Source: Peptostreptococcus equinus
Lineage (GTDB): Bacteria > Bacillota > Clostridia > Peptostreptococcales > Peptostreptococcaceae
Reading direction: 5' to 3'
DNA length: 64,000 bases
NCBI RefSeq assembly: GCF_027125355.1
Contig: NZ_CP114052.1
Location: 1,116,001 to 1,180,000 of the forward strand
Part shown: positions 16,232-24,049 of the stretch, piece by piece
How the letters are laid out: every line of letters begins with the position of its first letter
How positions within the stretch are numbered: position 1 is the first letter of the stretch
The notes under the pieces: generated by a model
Database searches by the model: none
Told to the model about the DNA's origin: nothing
Seen by the model: only the letters and a program-made list of their open reading frames with translations
Made by a program: the position numbers and the translations under genes

Positions 16232-16982
16232 TACAATCCTCCTGTTCAATAAGTGGATACACTCCGTTTTGTTTCATAAGTTCATAAATGAAAAGTCTCC
16301 CTTTTTGTGTCCAGTAAGTATGAACTCTTGAGTGATACTCTCCATCATTTCCCAGATAGTTATGTGTTTTTGTACTGGTATATCCCTTATCTGCATACCT
16401 TTGGTACAAAAGCCAAATGTCCGATTGCTTAAACTGAATTCCAAGCTCATGCAGTAAATTGTTCATCCACTGAGCTGACTTCCCATAGTCTTTTGCAATT
16501 GCTCTCATAGAAAGCAAATCTTTACAATTAAGAACCACATCATAGTAACTTGCCTTTGGCTTCATCTCCAAAATCTGCTGATTTTGTACAGCAACCGTAT
16601 CTATGAGTTCTAGGTTTTGCTGTTTTAGAACTTCTAGCTGATGGTTTGCAAACTGCAAGGCTCTTGCCATCACAGCTTCCGGTGAGTTCCATGCTTCCTC
16701 CACCTTAATAAAATACTGACGGAACTTCCTACCAATATCAGTACGCTGAATCATGCATAGCTGTTTTGCCATATCTATAGTAAGCTGATGATTGGTTGCA
16801 GGTCTGCCACCTGTACTTTCCGACAAAAATGTCGAAAAGTCTTTGCCCTCAACAAATCCGTAATCACACATTCTTGGAAACCATTTGTCATATGGTGTTC
16901 CTATTTTTAAAGCATCGTGCAAATCACGTCCGTTTACTGTTGGGGTTTTTCTGTCATAATTGATTCTGATTAATTCGTCCAT
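16218..16982 (-). CDS. Phage antirepressor, AntA + KilAC
   Basis: This is a 254-residue two-domain antirepressor. Residues 5-90 are an AntA/AntB-type domain (PTVNGRDLHDALKIGTPYDK and DMAKQLCMIQRTDIGRKFR). A helical linker rich in Gln follows, and residues 140-245 form a KilAC/ANT DNA-binding domain (LSMRAIAKDYGKSAQWMNNL). Such proteins bind repressors or operators and promote lytic growth. The ATG at 16982 has AAAGGAGG upstream. A strong terminator lies between it and the DNA polymerase gene, so its expression may be controlled by read-through. Confidence 0.88.
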   Translation of the reverse strand: MDELIRINYDRKTPTVNGRDLHDALKIGTPYDKWFPRMCDYGFVEGKDFSTFLSESTGGRPATNHQLTIDMAKQLCMIQRTDIGRKFRQYFIKVEEAWNSPEAVMARALQFANHQLEVLKQQNLELIDTVAVQNQQILEMKPKASYYDVVLNCKDLLSMRAIAKDYGKSAQWMNNLLHELGIQFKQSDIWLLYQRYADKGYTSTKTHNYLGNDGEYHSRVHTYWTQKGRLFIYELMKQNGVYPLIEQEDCNGEI

Positions 16983-16999
16983 AGCGAATCCTCCTTTAA

Positions 17000-17043
17000 A
17001 AATTAAAAAAATATAGACAGAAGGAAAATGTCCTTCTGTCTAT
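17000..17043 (-). terminator. Strong terminator between DNA polymerase and antirepressor
   Basis: On the minus strand a perfect 13-bp stem (17043-17031 with 17025-17013) closes a 5-nt loop and is followed directly by a long run of T. This is one of the best terminators in the element. It cuts the early operon just ahead of the antirepressor, which suggests antitermination or a separate promoter. Confidence 0.8.
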
Positions 17044-17077
17044 AAGCGAAGATTCGTCTTAATTCGAACCCCTTTTT

Positions 17078-19057
17078 TTAATCTTTTTTATAAAATTCAC
17101 ATTCGTATCCATCCGCCCTTAAAAGTAACCCTTTTGCCCAAGGCGGAGTTCTTCCCATAATTTCACAGATAGAATCAAGGCTTACATCTTTACCCGCCTC
17201 TATAATAATTTCATCGTGTACATGGGCAACAATCCTGTAAGTTCTCAAATTTTTCATAGCATAAACCAATATATCTCTTGAAATAGCTTGAATTATATTT
17301 TCCACAAACTTTGGACCATAGCTTTCTAGCCTTTCCCACTTTTTTGTGCTTCCCACTCCTTCATAGGTAACAGACTCTCCTCCGAACATATTCTCACCTA
17401 TTCTTGGTTTTACATAGGCAAGTTTTCTTCCGGAAGGAAGTGTAATAAAAAGAAATCCGCTTTTATAACTAAATTTTATGCCTCTAGTTTCAGTAGTAAT
17501 CCTTTCTTTAATACAGTTTTTTACTGCCTTGTCTACCTCCCACCAAAGGCTAGTTACCATGGGATTAGAGTTTCTCCAAGCATCTATAAGTGGCTGAAGT
17601 TCATCTTCTTCTAGCCCCATCTCAAGAGCTCCCATAGCTTTTAATGCTCCAACTGATCCCCCGTATCCAAGTGCTAATTCTGCAATTTTCCCTTTCTGCC
17701 TTAACTGTCCGTTTATCCCATGCTTTTCAACCGGAACTCCAAACATCTGACTGGCTGATGAGCAATAGATGTCTTTCCCATCTTCAAAGACTTTCATTCT
17801 CCATTTTTCACCTGCAAGCCATGCAAGAACTCTTGCTTCAATCGCTGAAAAATCTGCTACTATAAATTTATGATTATCCTGTGGAACAAAGGCTGTCCTT
17901 ATAAGCTGGGATAAAGTATCTGGGATATCTTCATACAGCATTTCAAGAGCCTGAACATTTTTCTGCTTTACTAAACTCCTAGCCTCCGCTAAATCAGGTA
18001 GATGGTTTTGTGGCAGATTTTGAAGCTGAACCAGCCTTCCTGCAAACCTACCTGTTCGGTTTGCCCCATAGAAACGAAACATACCTCTTTCTCTTTTGTC
18101 ATTACACGCAGAATTTTTCATAGCTGTATACTTTTTTACTGATGACTTAGATAGTTGCTGCCTTAAACGTAAAACCTCGACTAATTCATCCGGTGCTGTC
18201 TTTATCTCTTTTGCCACCTCCTTTTTACCTAGAGATTCCATTTCAAGTCCGTTTTTAGATAACCAGCCTTTCATTTGAAGTACAGAGTTTGGATTTTCAA
18301 GTCCAGTTATATCAGATAGTCTTTCCATAAGATTTTCTTTAACCTGTGTGTCTAGCTGAATTGCGGAATCGACAAGCATAGGATCAATAGCTATCCCCCT
18401 ATCGTTGATTTCTTGGTCGAGATAAAACTCGTCCCATACTTCATTTGATACAGGAAACTTTGAAAGTTTTGCTTGAATTCCCACCTCTACTTCAACATCC
18501 CGCTTATTGTATGATTTGAACATTTCCCACTTTTCTTTATCATGAAAATATCTGTTTCTAGTTCTTTTGCCGTTAGTCTTTGTCGGACTGCATGGCTTAC
18601 AAAAGTAATTGATGAGGTTTTTACCTTCACTTAACTTTTGCTTATCAAGCCCAAGTACAGCTCCTACACCTTCAAGAGATAGTGGAAGTCCAAGTGTGGC
18701 AGACCAAATCATCGTACATTTCCAAGAAACAGGATTTAAGAACATGTCATTAGATTCACGATTATCATAAAAATTATCCAGTTTTATTCTCTTATATCTT
18801 AAATATCTTGATAAACATATCCTTTCAAATTGTGCGTTAAATGCCCATTTTGTGATGCTATCATCTGTGAGTGCAGCTAAAATTTCCTTAGGTATATTCT
18901 CACCTTTCGCCAAATCTATAACTTTGATGTCGTTTCCATCCACACTGTAAGCAAACAGTAGAATTTCAAAATCATCTGACTCAGCATATTTATATACGCC
19001 TGCTTTTCTTAAATCCACACTGCTAAATGTTTCTATATCCATACTAATAGATTTCAA
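17078..19057 (-). CDS. Phage family A DNA polymerase
   Basis: This protein of about 659 residues has a 3'-5' exonuclease-like N-terminal part (SMDIETFSSVDL, then WAFNAQFERICLSRYL, and YNKRDVEVEVG) and a Pol I palm and fingers. Motif A is FIVADFSAIEARVLAWLAG, motif B RQKGKIAELALGYGGSVGAL, and motif C RIVAHVHDEIIIE near the end. There is no 5' nuclease domain, as usual for phage enzymes of this size. TTG at 19057 was chosen because GGAGG lies 8 bp upstream. The gene is followed by a strong terminator. It is the replicative polymerase of the element. Confidence 0.93.
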   Translation of the reverse strand: MKSISMDIETFSSVDLRKAGVYKYAESDDFEILLFAYSVDGNDIKVIDLAKGENIPKEILAALTDDSITKWAFNAQFERICLSRYLRYKRIKLDNFYDNRESNDMFLNPVSWKCTMIWSATLGLPLSLEGVGAVLGLDKQKLSEGKNLINYFCKPCSPTKTNGKRTRNRYFHDKEKWEMFKSYNKRDVEVEVGIQAKLSKFPVSNEVWDEFYLDQEINDRGIAIDPMLVDSAIQLDTQVKENLMERLSDITGLENPNSVLQMKGWLSKNGLEMESLGKKEVAKEIKTAPDELVEVLRLRQQLSKSSVKKYTAMKNSACNDKRERGMFRFYGANRTGRFAGRLVQLQNLPQNHLPDLAEARSLVKQKNVQALEMLYEDIPDTLSQLIRTAFVPQDNHKFIVADFSAIEARVLAWLAGEKWRMKVFEDGKDIYCSSASQMFGVPVEKHGINGQLRQKGKIAELALGYGGSVGALKAMGALEMGLEEDELQPLIDAWRNSNPMVTSLWWEVDKAVKNCIKERITTETRGIKFSYKSGFLFITLPSGRKLAYVKPRIGENMFGGESVTYEGVGSTKKWERLESYGPKFVENIIQAISRDILVYAMKNLRTYRIVAHVHDEIIIEAGKDVSLDSICEIMGRTPPWAKGLLLRADGYECEFYKKD

Positions 19058-19080
19058 TTTTTTCACCTCCAACAAAATAT

Positions 19081-19102
19081 GGGTGGCAGATTAGTGCCAC
19101 CC
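19081..19102 (-). terminator. GC-rich hairpin before the DNA polymerase gene
   Basis: GGGTGGCA (19081-19088) and TGCCACCC (19095-19102) form a perfect 8-bp stem. The following minus-strand sequence is only moderately T-rich, so it may be a weak terminator or an mRNA-stabilising hairpin between the small membrane genes and the polymerase. Confidence 0.5.
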
Positions 19103-19112
19103 TTCCTTCTAT

Positions 19113-19226
19113 CTATCTTTTTATCTTATTTCTAATATCTAGATACAGGCTCACAAGTGTCTTTACTACAAAATCAAAAAGCCATGTACCGATAAAAATA
19201 GCAACAAACCAATCAATTAGATTCAT
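19113..19226 (-). CDS. Tiny membrane protein (37 aa)
   Basis: ATG at 19226 follows GGAGGATAAGAATT. The product starts MNLIDWFVAIFIGTWLFDFV, a single transmembrane helix, and ends with a basic tail (DIRNKIKR). Its start overlaps the end of the preceding small membrane gene by 14 bp, so the two should be translated as a pair. I do not recognise the family. A paired-membrane-protein role such as holin or superinfection exclusion is possible but unproven. Confidence 0.55.
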   Translation of the reverse strand: MNLIDWFVAIFIGTWLFDFVVKTLVSLYLDIRNKIKR

Positions 19227-19362
19227 AATTCTTATCCTCCAGCTTTTTCTTTAACTTGCGATCCTCTCTCCAGTATTTTATTAAGATACCTATGTTAGCT
19301 ATGAGTTGTCCCATAACCGCTCCAAAAGATATGGCAAGCATTAAACTTTCTATTTTCGTCAT
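19213..19362 (-). CDS. Tiny membrane protein (49 aa)
   Basis: ATG at 19362 follows GGAGG by 6 bp. The product has one predicted transmembrane helix (LMLAISFGAVMGQLIANIGI) and a strongly charged C-terminal segment, WREDRKLKKKLEDK, likely cytoplasmic. It lies 10 bp after the DUF2815 gene and overlaps the next tiny gene. Both membrane genes sit in the replication operon, not in a lysis module. No family is recognised. Confidence 0.55.
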   Translation of the reverse strand: MTKIESLMLAISFGAVMGQLIANIGILIKYWREDRKLKKKLEDKNYESN

Positions 19363-19372
19363 CTGGCACCTC

Positions 19373-19918
19373 CTAAGCTAAGAAATCATCATCTTCAAGA
19401 CTTGTAAAATCATCCGTTGCATTTGTTCTTCCACCAAGCATCTCACCATCTCTGATTTTTTGGATGTTACCAAGTCCACAAGCAACTCCTTTATTTCCAT
19501 TAGAATTAAAGGCATAAAAGTTCAGAGACACCCTAGCATAACAACCTGAATATACTTCATTACGATCCAAAATAGGTTTTACAGCCTTGTCAACAATCTG
19601 TGGTGGTGTCACACTGTTAGCATTGATGAAATAATGCCCTTTATATGCCTCATCATCACGCTCGGTATCACCATCTCTAAGTGGAAGCTTAATTGCTTTT
19701 TTATTTGGCTTTTTACCTCCAAATTTACCAATACCTTCTTCGATTGCAGCATCAATTGCCTTTTCAATCTGCTCTAAAGTTTCTGTATCGTCCTTTGGAA
19801 TTAATACAGACACACTATATCTTTCAGGACCTCCATTTATTGATTTAGGCTCCCAACCATTAAAGTATGAAAGTCTTGTATCTTTACCTGTAATTACCTT
19901 TGTTTTGTTCATTGTCAT
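19373..19918 (-). CDS. DUF2815 ssDNA-binding-like protein
   Basis: This 181-residue protein of the DUF2815 family is related in fold to phage single-stranded DNA-binding proteins. The core has RLSYFNGWEPKSINGGPERY, YSVSVLIPKDD and GHYFINANSVTPPQIVD. The C-terminus (FTSLEDDDFLA) is the acidic tail typical of SSBs that recruit replication partners. ATG at 19918 follows GGAGG and comes just after the DUF2800 stop. The nuclease-SSB pair ahead of a Pol A gene is a recurrent phage replication or recombination module. Confidence 0.8.
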   Translation of the reverse strand: MTMNKTKVITGKDTRLSYFNGWEPKSINGGPERYSVSVLIPKDDTETLEQIEKAIDAAIEEGIGKFGGKKPNKKAIKLPLRDGDTERDDEAYKGHYFINANSVTPPQIVDKAVKPILDRNEVYSGCYARVSLNFYAFNSNGNKGVACGLGNIQKIRDGEMLGGRTNATDDFTSLEDDDFLA

Positions 19919-19919
19919 T

Positions 19920-21062
19920 TTAGTTTTCCTCCGTTATTTCATTAAATTCATTTTTAACATCTTCTAGCTTAATAGCCGGTCTCTTATCTGCTATAGGTAC
20001 AAGTGTCGGCTTTCCTTTTGGCTTTATAATTAAATCACCCAAAAGTTCTTCAAATTTCTTCTTCCCCATCAGTTTCTGCATTTCCGTTAGAGTAATGAGA
20101 CTGGATTTGAAAATATCTGTATAGCCATTTTCTTTTGCTTTCTCTATAACAGCATTTTCATCCTTATACTTTCTAACCGATCTACCCTCTACAACCTTAA
20201 ATCCAGACCACTCTTTGCCATGATTTACTGACATATCGAGAGCATAATTTTGAATGTCTGCTGCCCATTTAGTTAAATCCGGTATCACCTTTAGGATTTC
20301 TTCAATTTCTGCATCACTTATGAGTGGTGGCAACTTAAATTCATCTTCTGCGAGCCTTAGCTTTTCTTCTGCTCTTACTCTGCAACGAACTGCTGCCCTG
20401 CAAAATCTGCACCATTCTCCACACCTGTATTCACCTTCCCCTTTAAGAGCTAATTCAGCTTTAGGTTTTAATACATTCTCAGCCCAGTCTCTTAGTTCCT
20501 TTACTGTAGTTTTCCATGTTGAAACATTCTCTCTTCTTGGCTGAAAAATGCTCATGCATACATTTGTAATGTCATAAAGGTTACCATAAGTTTCAAGTGC
20601 TCCAAGTGCATAGCATTTCATCTGAGGATTATCAAATGCATCTACTAAAATGCCTTGTCCGTATTTGAAATCAACTATGTGAAGTTCATCATCTGAAATT
20701 ATCAAGCAATCTGCTGTTCCAAAACCGTCCGGTACATATCTGGAAAAGTCAACTCTTTCTTCTACGAGGATAAGAGGATCCTTACAATGCTGTTTTGCAA
20801 TTTCCAGCTGTTCATTTACAAAATCCACATAAGCATCGGTGCATTCCTGCATTTCATCACTATCGTAATCAGATATAGGTCTTTTACTTCTAAGTTTTAA
20901 GGATTTACGAAGTTTGTGTTCACAAAAAGCGTGTGCTGCTGTTCCTTCTTCTGCTGCCTCGGATGTCTTATTTTCAAATTCTTGCTCGAGCATTGCACTT
21001 GGAGTACAGTTTAACCACCTGTGTGAAGCCGATGGGGATAAAATAGAATGTACTTTACTCAA
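19920..21062 (-). CDS. DUF2800 Cas4/RecB-like nuclease
   Basis: This 380-residue protein belongs to the PD-(D/E)XK superfamily. The active-site strand GTADCLIISDDELHIVDFKYG gives the catalytic Asp and the D-x-K pair near residue 125. A cysteine cluster (CGEWCRFC then AAVRCRVRAEE near 220) probably binds iron-sulphur or zinc, as in Cas4. The start is TTG at 21062, with AAAGGAG upstream. It is coupled to the DUF2815 gene (2-bp gap). It probably acts as a recombination exonuclease working with that SSB-like partner. Confidence 0.82.
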   Translation of the reverse strand: MSKVHSILSPSASHRWLNCTPSAMLEQEFENKTSEAAEEGTAAHAFCEHKLRKSLKLRSKRPISDYDSDEMQECTDAYVDFVNEQLEIAKQHCKDPLILVEERVDFSRYVPDGFGTADCLIISDDELHIVDFKYGQGILVDAFDNPQMKCYALGALETYGNLYDITNVCMSIFQPRRENVSTWKTTVKELRDWAENVLKPKAELALKGEGEYRCGEWCRFCRAAVRCRVRAEEKLRLAEDEFKLPPLISDAEIEEILKVIPDLTKWAADIQNYALDMSVNHGKEWSGFKVVEGRSVRKYKDENAVIEKAKENGYTDIFKSSLITLTEMQKLMGKKKFEELLGDLIIKPKGKPTLVPIADKRPAIKLEDVKNEFNEITEEN

Positions 21063-21336
21063 CTTTTATCTCCTTTGCATCTTCTAATAAATTTTGGTAA
21101 TTTTTAGGGTCTACATCTGATAGTTTCGTGCCATCATATTTTTCAATCAGCTTTTTAACTTCGCCCGCTAAACCATGTTGACTGATTTTTGCAAGCACTG
21201 CCCTTACATCTTCAAGTGATATAGCTTTTTCTTCACTTTCAATCGGTTTAATATTTTCTTCATTTGCTAAAGCCTCAATCGAATCTGCAAGTTTTCGCAT
21301 TTGCTCTGCGACATCAAGTATTAATTTTTTGTCCAT
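21055..21336 (-). CDS. Small helical phage protein, unknown
   Basis: This protein of about 93 residues starts at ATG 21336 behind GGAGGTGAG. It begins MDKKLILDVAEQMRKLADSI, an amphipathic helix, followed by an acidic linker and a second helical part (LEDVRAVLAKISQHGLAGEV). This second part resembles the segment seen in phage hypothetical proteins placed before DUF2800. It overlaps the DUF2800 start by 8 bp. Its role in recombination or replication is inferred only from position. Confidence 0.65.
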   Translation of the reverse strand: MDKKLILDVAEQMRKLADSIEALANEENIKPIESEEKAISLEDVRAVLAKISQHGLAGEVKKLIEKYDGTKLSDVDPKNYQNLLEDAKEIKVE

Positions 21337-21337
21337 C

Positions 21338-21532
21338 TTACTCACCTCCATTTTTAAGTTCTCTAATCTCAACGGTCTGAACAGAATCGCCACTGGATAA
21401 AACAAGTACATTTACCTTAGGTCCAAAGAAAAAATCTAAAATTTTTCTTCTAATACTAAGACTCTTACTTCTAACCACGGGCTCTGCCATACCATCTGAT
21501 TTTGCAACTTTGATACATACCTTATGCTTCAT
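21338..21532 (-). CDS. Small basic phage protein, unknown
   Basis: This protein of about 64 residues starts at ATG 21532 behind AAAGGAG (MKHKVCIKVAKSDGMAEPVV), with a basic middle (KSLSIRRKILDFFFG) and a beta-rich end. Its last codons contain the ribosome site for the next gene, so the two are coupled. No family recognised. Confidence 0.55.
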   Translation of the reverse strand: MKHKVCIKVAKSDGMAEPVVRSKSLSIRRKILDFFFGPKVNVLVLSSGDSVQTVEIRELKNGGE

Positions 21533-21581
21533 ATTGCTTTCTCCTTTCCGAAGGATTTTTTCTCTCCCTCTGTGTATATGC

Positions 21582-21608
21582 AAAAAAAGAAAGGGATTCG
21601 AACCCCTT
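21582..21608 (-). terminator. Terminator after the sigma-like regulator
   Basis: On the minus strand AAGGG (21608-21604) pairs with CCCTT (21595-21591) around GTTCGAAT, followed by CTTTTTTT. It separates the sigma-like gene from the next small gene. The loop sequence resembles a tRNA T-arm only by chance. Confidence 0.6.
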
Positions 21609-21612
21609 CTTC

Positions 21613-22104
21613 TTAAATCTTTTTTTGCAGATTTTTATATATTTTTTCCAGCCTATTTCTAATGGCTGCTTCTGATACTCCATCTTCAATGGCAATAGCA
21701 GTATTGGTCATATTTTTGAAAAATTTTTTATATATTGTTTCTTGCTGTTTTTCTGTAAGTGTATATAAAGCTGACTTAAGATTACTGATCTTTATTTCCA
21801 GTTCTTCCTCTTTAATAGCATCCATCAGTTTTTCAAGCGGATCTGCTGATGTGTCAGCAAGATATGAGTTTCTGCTTTCAAGCTCTGAACCCTCATCATC
21901 TGAATACCCCTCAAAACGAACAGGTACATGGTAATCCTCTCTACGATCTGCATCCACTTCCTCATCATCATAAGTATGAAGGAGTGTAATCATTTCTTCC
22001 GTTACATCATTTTCCCCTGGATTTATTACAATTTTTTTCCCATCTGCTGTGTAATACACATAGTTAACACGATTCTTCTCCGCTGTTTTAAATTTTCTAG
22101 TCAT
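21613..22104 (-). CDS. Sigma-70-region-4-like phage regulator
   Basis: This protein of about 163 residues begins at ATG 22104 (MTRKFKTAEKNRVNYVYY), behind AGAAAGGA. The N-terminal half is acidic. The C-terminal half has LYTLTEKQQETIYKKFFKNM then NTAIAIEDGVSEAAIRNRLE, a region 4-type helix-turn-helix. It is the first gene of the lytic operon, so it is probably an early transcription activator. The frame is open for 48 more codons upstream, but that stretch has no ribosome site and folds into hairpins. I therefore place the start at 22104. Confidence 0.7.
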   Translation of the reverse strand: MTRKFKTAEKNRVNYVYYTADGKKIVINPGENDVTEEMITLLHTYDDEEVDADRREDYHVPVRFEGYSDDEGSELESRNSYLADTSADPLEKLMDAIKEEELEIKISNLKSALYTLTEKQQETIYKKFFKNMTNTAIAIEDGVSEAAIRNRLEKIYKNLQKKI

Positions 22105-22334
22105 AAAATTTCCTGTCCTTTCTGCTGTTAGCAGATAGGGCGGAATACAAAATAGGCCGATACTATATGAAGTACCGACCTTGATATACCTAAAAATAGC
22201 CATAGGAAAATAGAGGTACTTCACATAGCACCTCACAGTAAAATCCATGAGTGCTCTATGATGTATCCCAGTCGCCCTATAGCTAATCAGGCTCTGTGAT
22301 TTAATTGTTTGTAGGCCGATTACTGTAAATCAGT
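22105..22334 (-). ncRNA. Candidate structured 5' leader RNA of the early operon
   Basis: Two hairpins pair fully only as minus-strand RNA. Arms 22180-22171 with 22164-22155 form 10 pairs with two G-U, and 22234-22228 with 22219-22213 form 7 pairs with one G-U. On the plus strand the same positions would be C-A mismatches, which points to selection on the minus-strand transcript. A palindrome (22322-22334) and a competing partner for the second hairpin (near 22248-22254) are also present. Function unknown. Confidence 0.45.
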
Positions 22335-22537
22335 CACTACTTAGTTATATATAAGGTTATTTTTTTAGAGCTTACCTTTTGCTCTTTTTTCTTCTAATAG
22401 CGAAGTAATATACCTCCTCATTTCTCATTCATAATTTGTCCATTGTGATTCCTCCTTAGGTTTAAAATAAAAGTACATATACACAGAACATTAAGATAAA
22501 ATCAATGCAAGTCTAACATTCATCTTTTAATGTAAAA
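22335..22537. promoter_or_regulatory. Divergent control region between lytic and defence operons
   Basis: No substantial gene is visible. Reading minus, a good ribosome site (AAGGAGGAATCACAATG, start at 22443) opens a 4-codon frame. It is followed by overlapping starts ending in an 18-codon frame (22421-22365), possibly leader peptides. A weak promoter (TTGATT, 18 bp, TATATG at about 22478-22507) could drive the lytic operon. None of this is certain. Confidence 0.35.
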
Positions 22538-22588
22538 ATTGGCGTTTGCCAATGTTTGATTGTAAAAACTTACAGAAACTGATATAAT
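22538..22588 (+). promoter_or_regulatory. Promoter with upstream palindromic operator for the ABC-3C operon
   Basis: A perfect palindrome, ATTGGC-GTTT-GCCAAT (22538-22553), lies just upstream of TTGTAA (22560-22565), 17 bp, TATAAT (22583-22588). The -10 is consensus and the -35 matches four of six. The palindrome is a likely regulator site. The XRE protein at 25688 is one candidate ligand. Between the -10 and the gene are repeated GGACA boxes. Confidence 0.5.
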
Positions 22589-22695
22589 ATGTGTATGTCC
22601 TGCAATATATATCTAGTATATAAAATTGATATTCTTCAAATTGGACACTTTGGAACAAGCTGGGACAAATAGGACAAAATTGAGGAGAGCAGAAA

Positions 22696-23850
22696 ATGTT
22701 ATTTACAGAACTAATGCATTCAATTCATCCTCATTTAATAAAGGATGCTGATGTACCTTCTTTTACTAGAAATATCATTCAAATGCTTTGTGATATTCCA
22801 GAAGAAGATTGGTACACAAAAAAAGACCCATCATCTGATAAAAGTTACAGAGATGAGTCTTTAAGAAAATATCATAATAGAGGCATATCAAAAAAACTTG
22901 CTAAGGCAATGTTAGGAAGACTTACAGAGGATAATTTTATTGATTCTATCCATGACCCTAACAGAAGCGATATTGTTCTTAGTGGATTAGCAAGTGATAT
23001 TTCCCCTTTCTGCCCAGACAATGATGTCAATGAATCTAATGTTGGCGAAGTCCTATTTGATTTATTTCATAAATCACTGCAGTTTGTTGTAAATCCAGAA
23101 CTAGAAAATGATAGAAAAATAGCAAGTGCTACATCTTTATCTGCCTCTCTAAAAGGTACATTCGGTAGTGGTCTTCTTGACGATTGTAAATGCACTTGTT
23201 CTATGCCTTTATGCGGAAAGTATCTGCAGACTATAAATGGTCTCAACCAAAGTGTCAACAACTACGAAATTATAAAAATTGATGAAAAATCAAACTCTAA
23301 ATATGAAAATTTGATTGCTGTATGTCATGACTGTTTTCAGGCATACACACTTAAACATACAACCAAAGAATGTAAAGCACTAAAATCTGTTAAGAAACTA
23401 CAGTCTGACTCTAGGATTTCCAGAAACACCCTAGATGAAATATCTATAAATAAGGGGATTGCCTTAGTGATAGAGAATTTAACAAAAGCCAAACCTAAAG
23501 ATTTTCTTCCACTTAATTATGATCCTGTAAATGTCCCTGAAAAAATAGATGAAAATACAAACTATTTTCTCATGACTGAAGTAATGCAAAATGTGATACG
23601 CTATTACCCTTTTATTGATAACACTATGAAAACACTTTCTAAAAACAATACATACAGTGATGATTTTGTTAGAGCTCAAATAAAAGAATCCTACAAAAAG
23701 TTAGAGAGTAAAAATCTAGTACAAGAGCAAATATATCAGGAATTAGCCAATGGAATTCAGCGTATAACAAAACAAGACATCAGATATTGTTATATTGTAG
23801 TTTCATATTTTGTACAATCTTGTAAGGTGTTTCATGCTATTACCAAATAA
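22696..23850 (+). CDS. ABC-3C system effector with HNH-like zinc module
   Basis: This 384-residue first gene of a three-gene set matches the ABC-three-component conflict-system layout. A central zinc-binding region has CKCTCSMPLCGKYL (Cys 164-173) and, after a spacer, KYENLIAVCHDCFQAY (Cys 210 and 213). This is the outline of an HNH/treble-clef domain, but the usual catalytic His (DH or HH) is replaced by IIKIDE. The flanking N- and C-terminal parts are helical and not recognisable by eye. ATG at 22696 follows GAGGAG. The 17-bp overlap with the next gene implies coupling. Function as an effector or target sensor is inferred from the genomic context. Confidence 0.65.
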   Translation: MLFTELMHSIHPHLIKDADVPSFTRNIIQMLCDIPEEDWYTKKDPSSDKSYRDESLRKYHNRGISKKLAKAMLGRLTEDNFIDSIHDPNRSDIVLSGLASDISPFCPDNDVNESNVGEVLFDLFHKSLQFVVNPELENDRKIASATSLSASLKGTFGSGLLDDCKCTCSMPLCGKYLQTINGLNQSVNNYEIIKIDEKSNSKYENLIAVCHDCFQAYTLKHTTKECKALKSVKKLQSDSRISRNTLDEISINKGIALVIENLTKAKPKDFLPLNYDPVNVPEKIDENTNYFLMTEVMQNVIRYYPFIDNTMKTLSKNNTYSDDFVRAQIKESYKKLESKNLVQEQIYQELANGIQRITKQDIRYCYIVVSYFVQSCKVFHAITK

Positions 23851-24049
23851 ACTATTTTCATATAACGACAGCATACTTTCAAAGCTACCAGTCATATTAA
23901 ATAACTTATCTACCCCACTTTCTCCAAAACAGCTTTACTATGAAATTAATGCTACTATAACACCAATTGAATTTATGGAAGCTTTGGACTGTTTATATGC
24001 TTTGGGAAAGATAGATATTACTACGGAAGGGAGGTTATATATATGCTAA
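23834..24049 (+). CDS. ABC-3C middle component (small winged-helix-like protein)
   Basis: This 71-residue protein begins MLLPNKLFSYNDSILSKLPV, a start pattern shared by the small middle components (MC6-like) of ABC-three-component systems. It ends in a short winged-helix-like C-terminus (LYALGKIDITTEGRLYIC). ATG at 23834 follows AAGGTG. It overlaps the effector end by 17 bp and the ATPase start by 7 bp, so the three are made together. It probably bridges effector and ATPase. The MC6 subclass label is tentative. Confidence 0.65.
   Translation: MLLPNKLFSYNDSILSKLPVILNNLSTPLSPKQLYYEINATITPIEFMEALDCLYALGKIDITTEGRLYIC

Noticed and set aside
17044..17075. Second tRNA-like GGTTCGAAT next to the DNA polymerase stop
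   Set aside because: There is no tRNA fold around it; the similarity is limited to about nine bases.
21582..21608. tRNA 3' half (GGTTCGAATCC resembles a T-arm)
   Set aside because: No acceptor, D or anticodon arms are found nearby. The sequence is explained by a terminator hairpin with a T run.
22104..22248. N-terminal extension of the sigma-like regulator from 22,248
   Set aside because: No ribosome site precedes 22,248, and the stretch is better explained by two RNA hairpins; 22,104 has a ribosome site and a family-like start.
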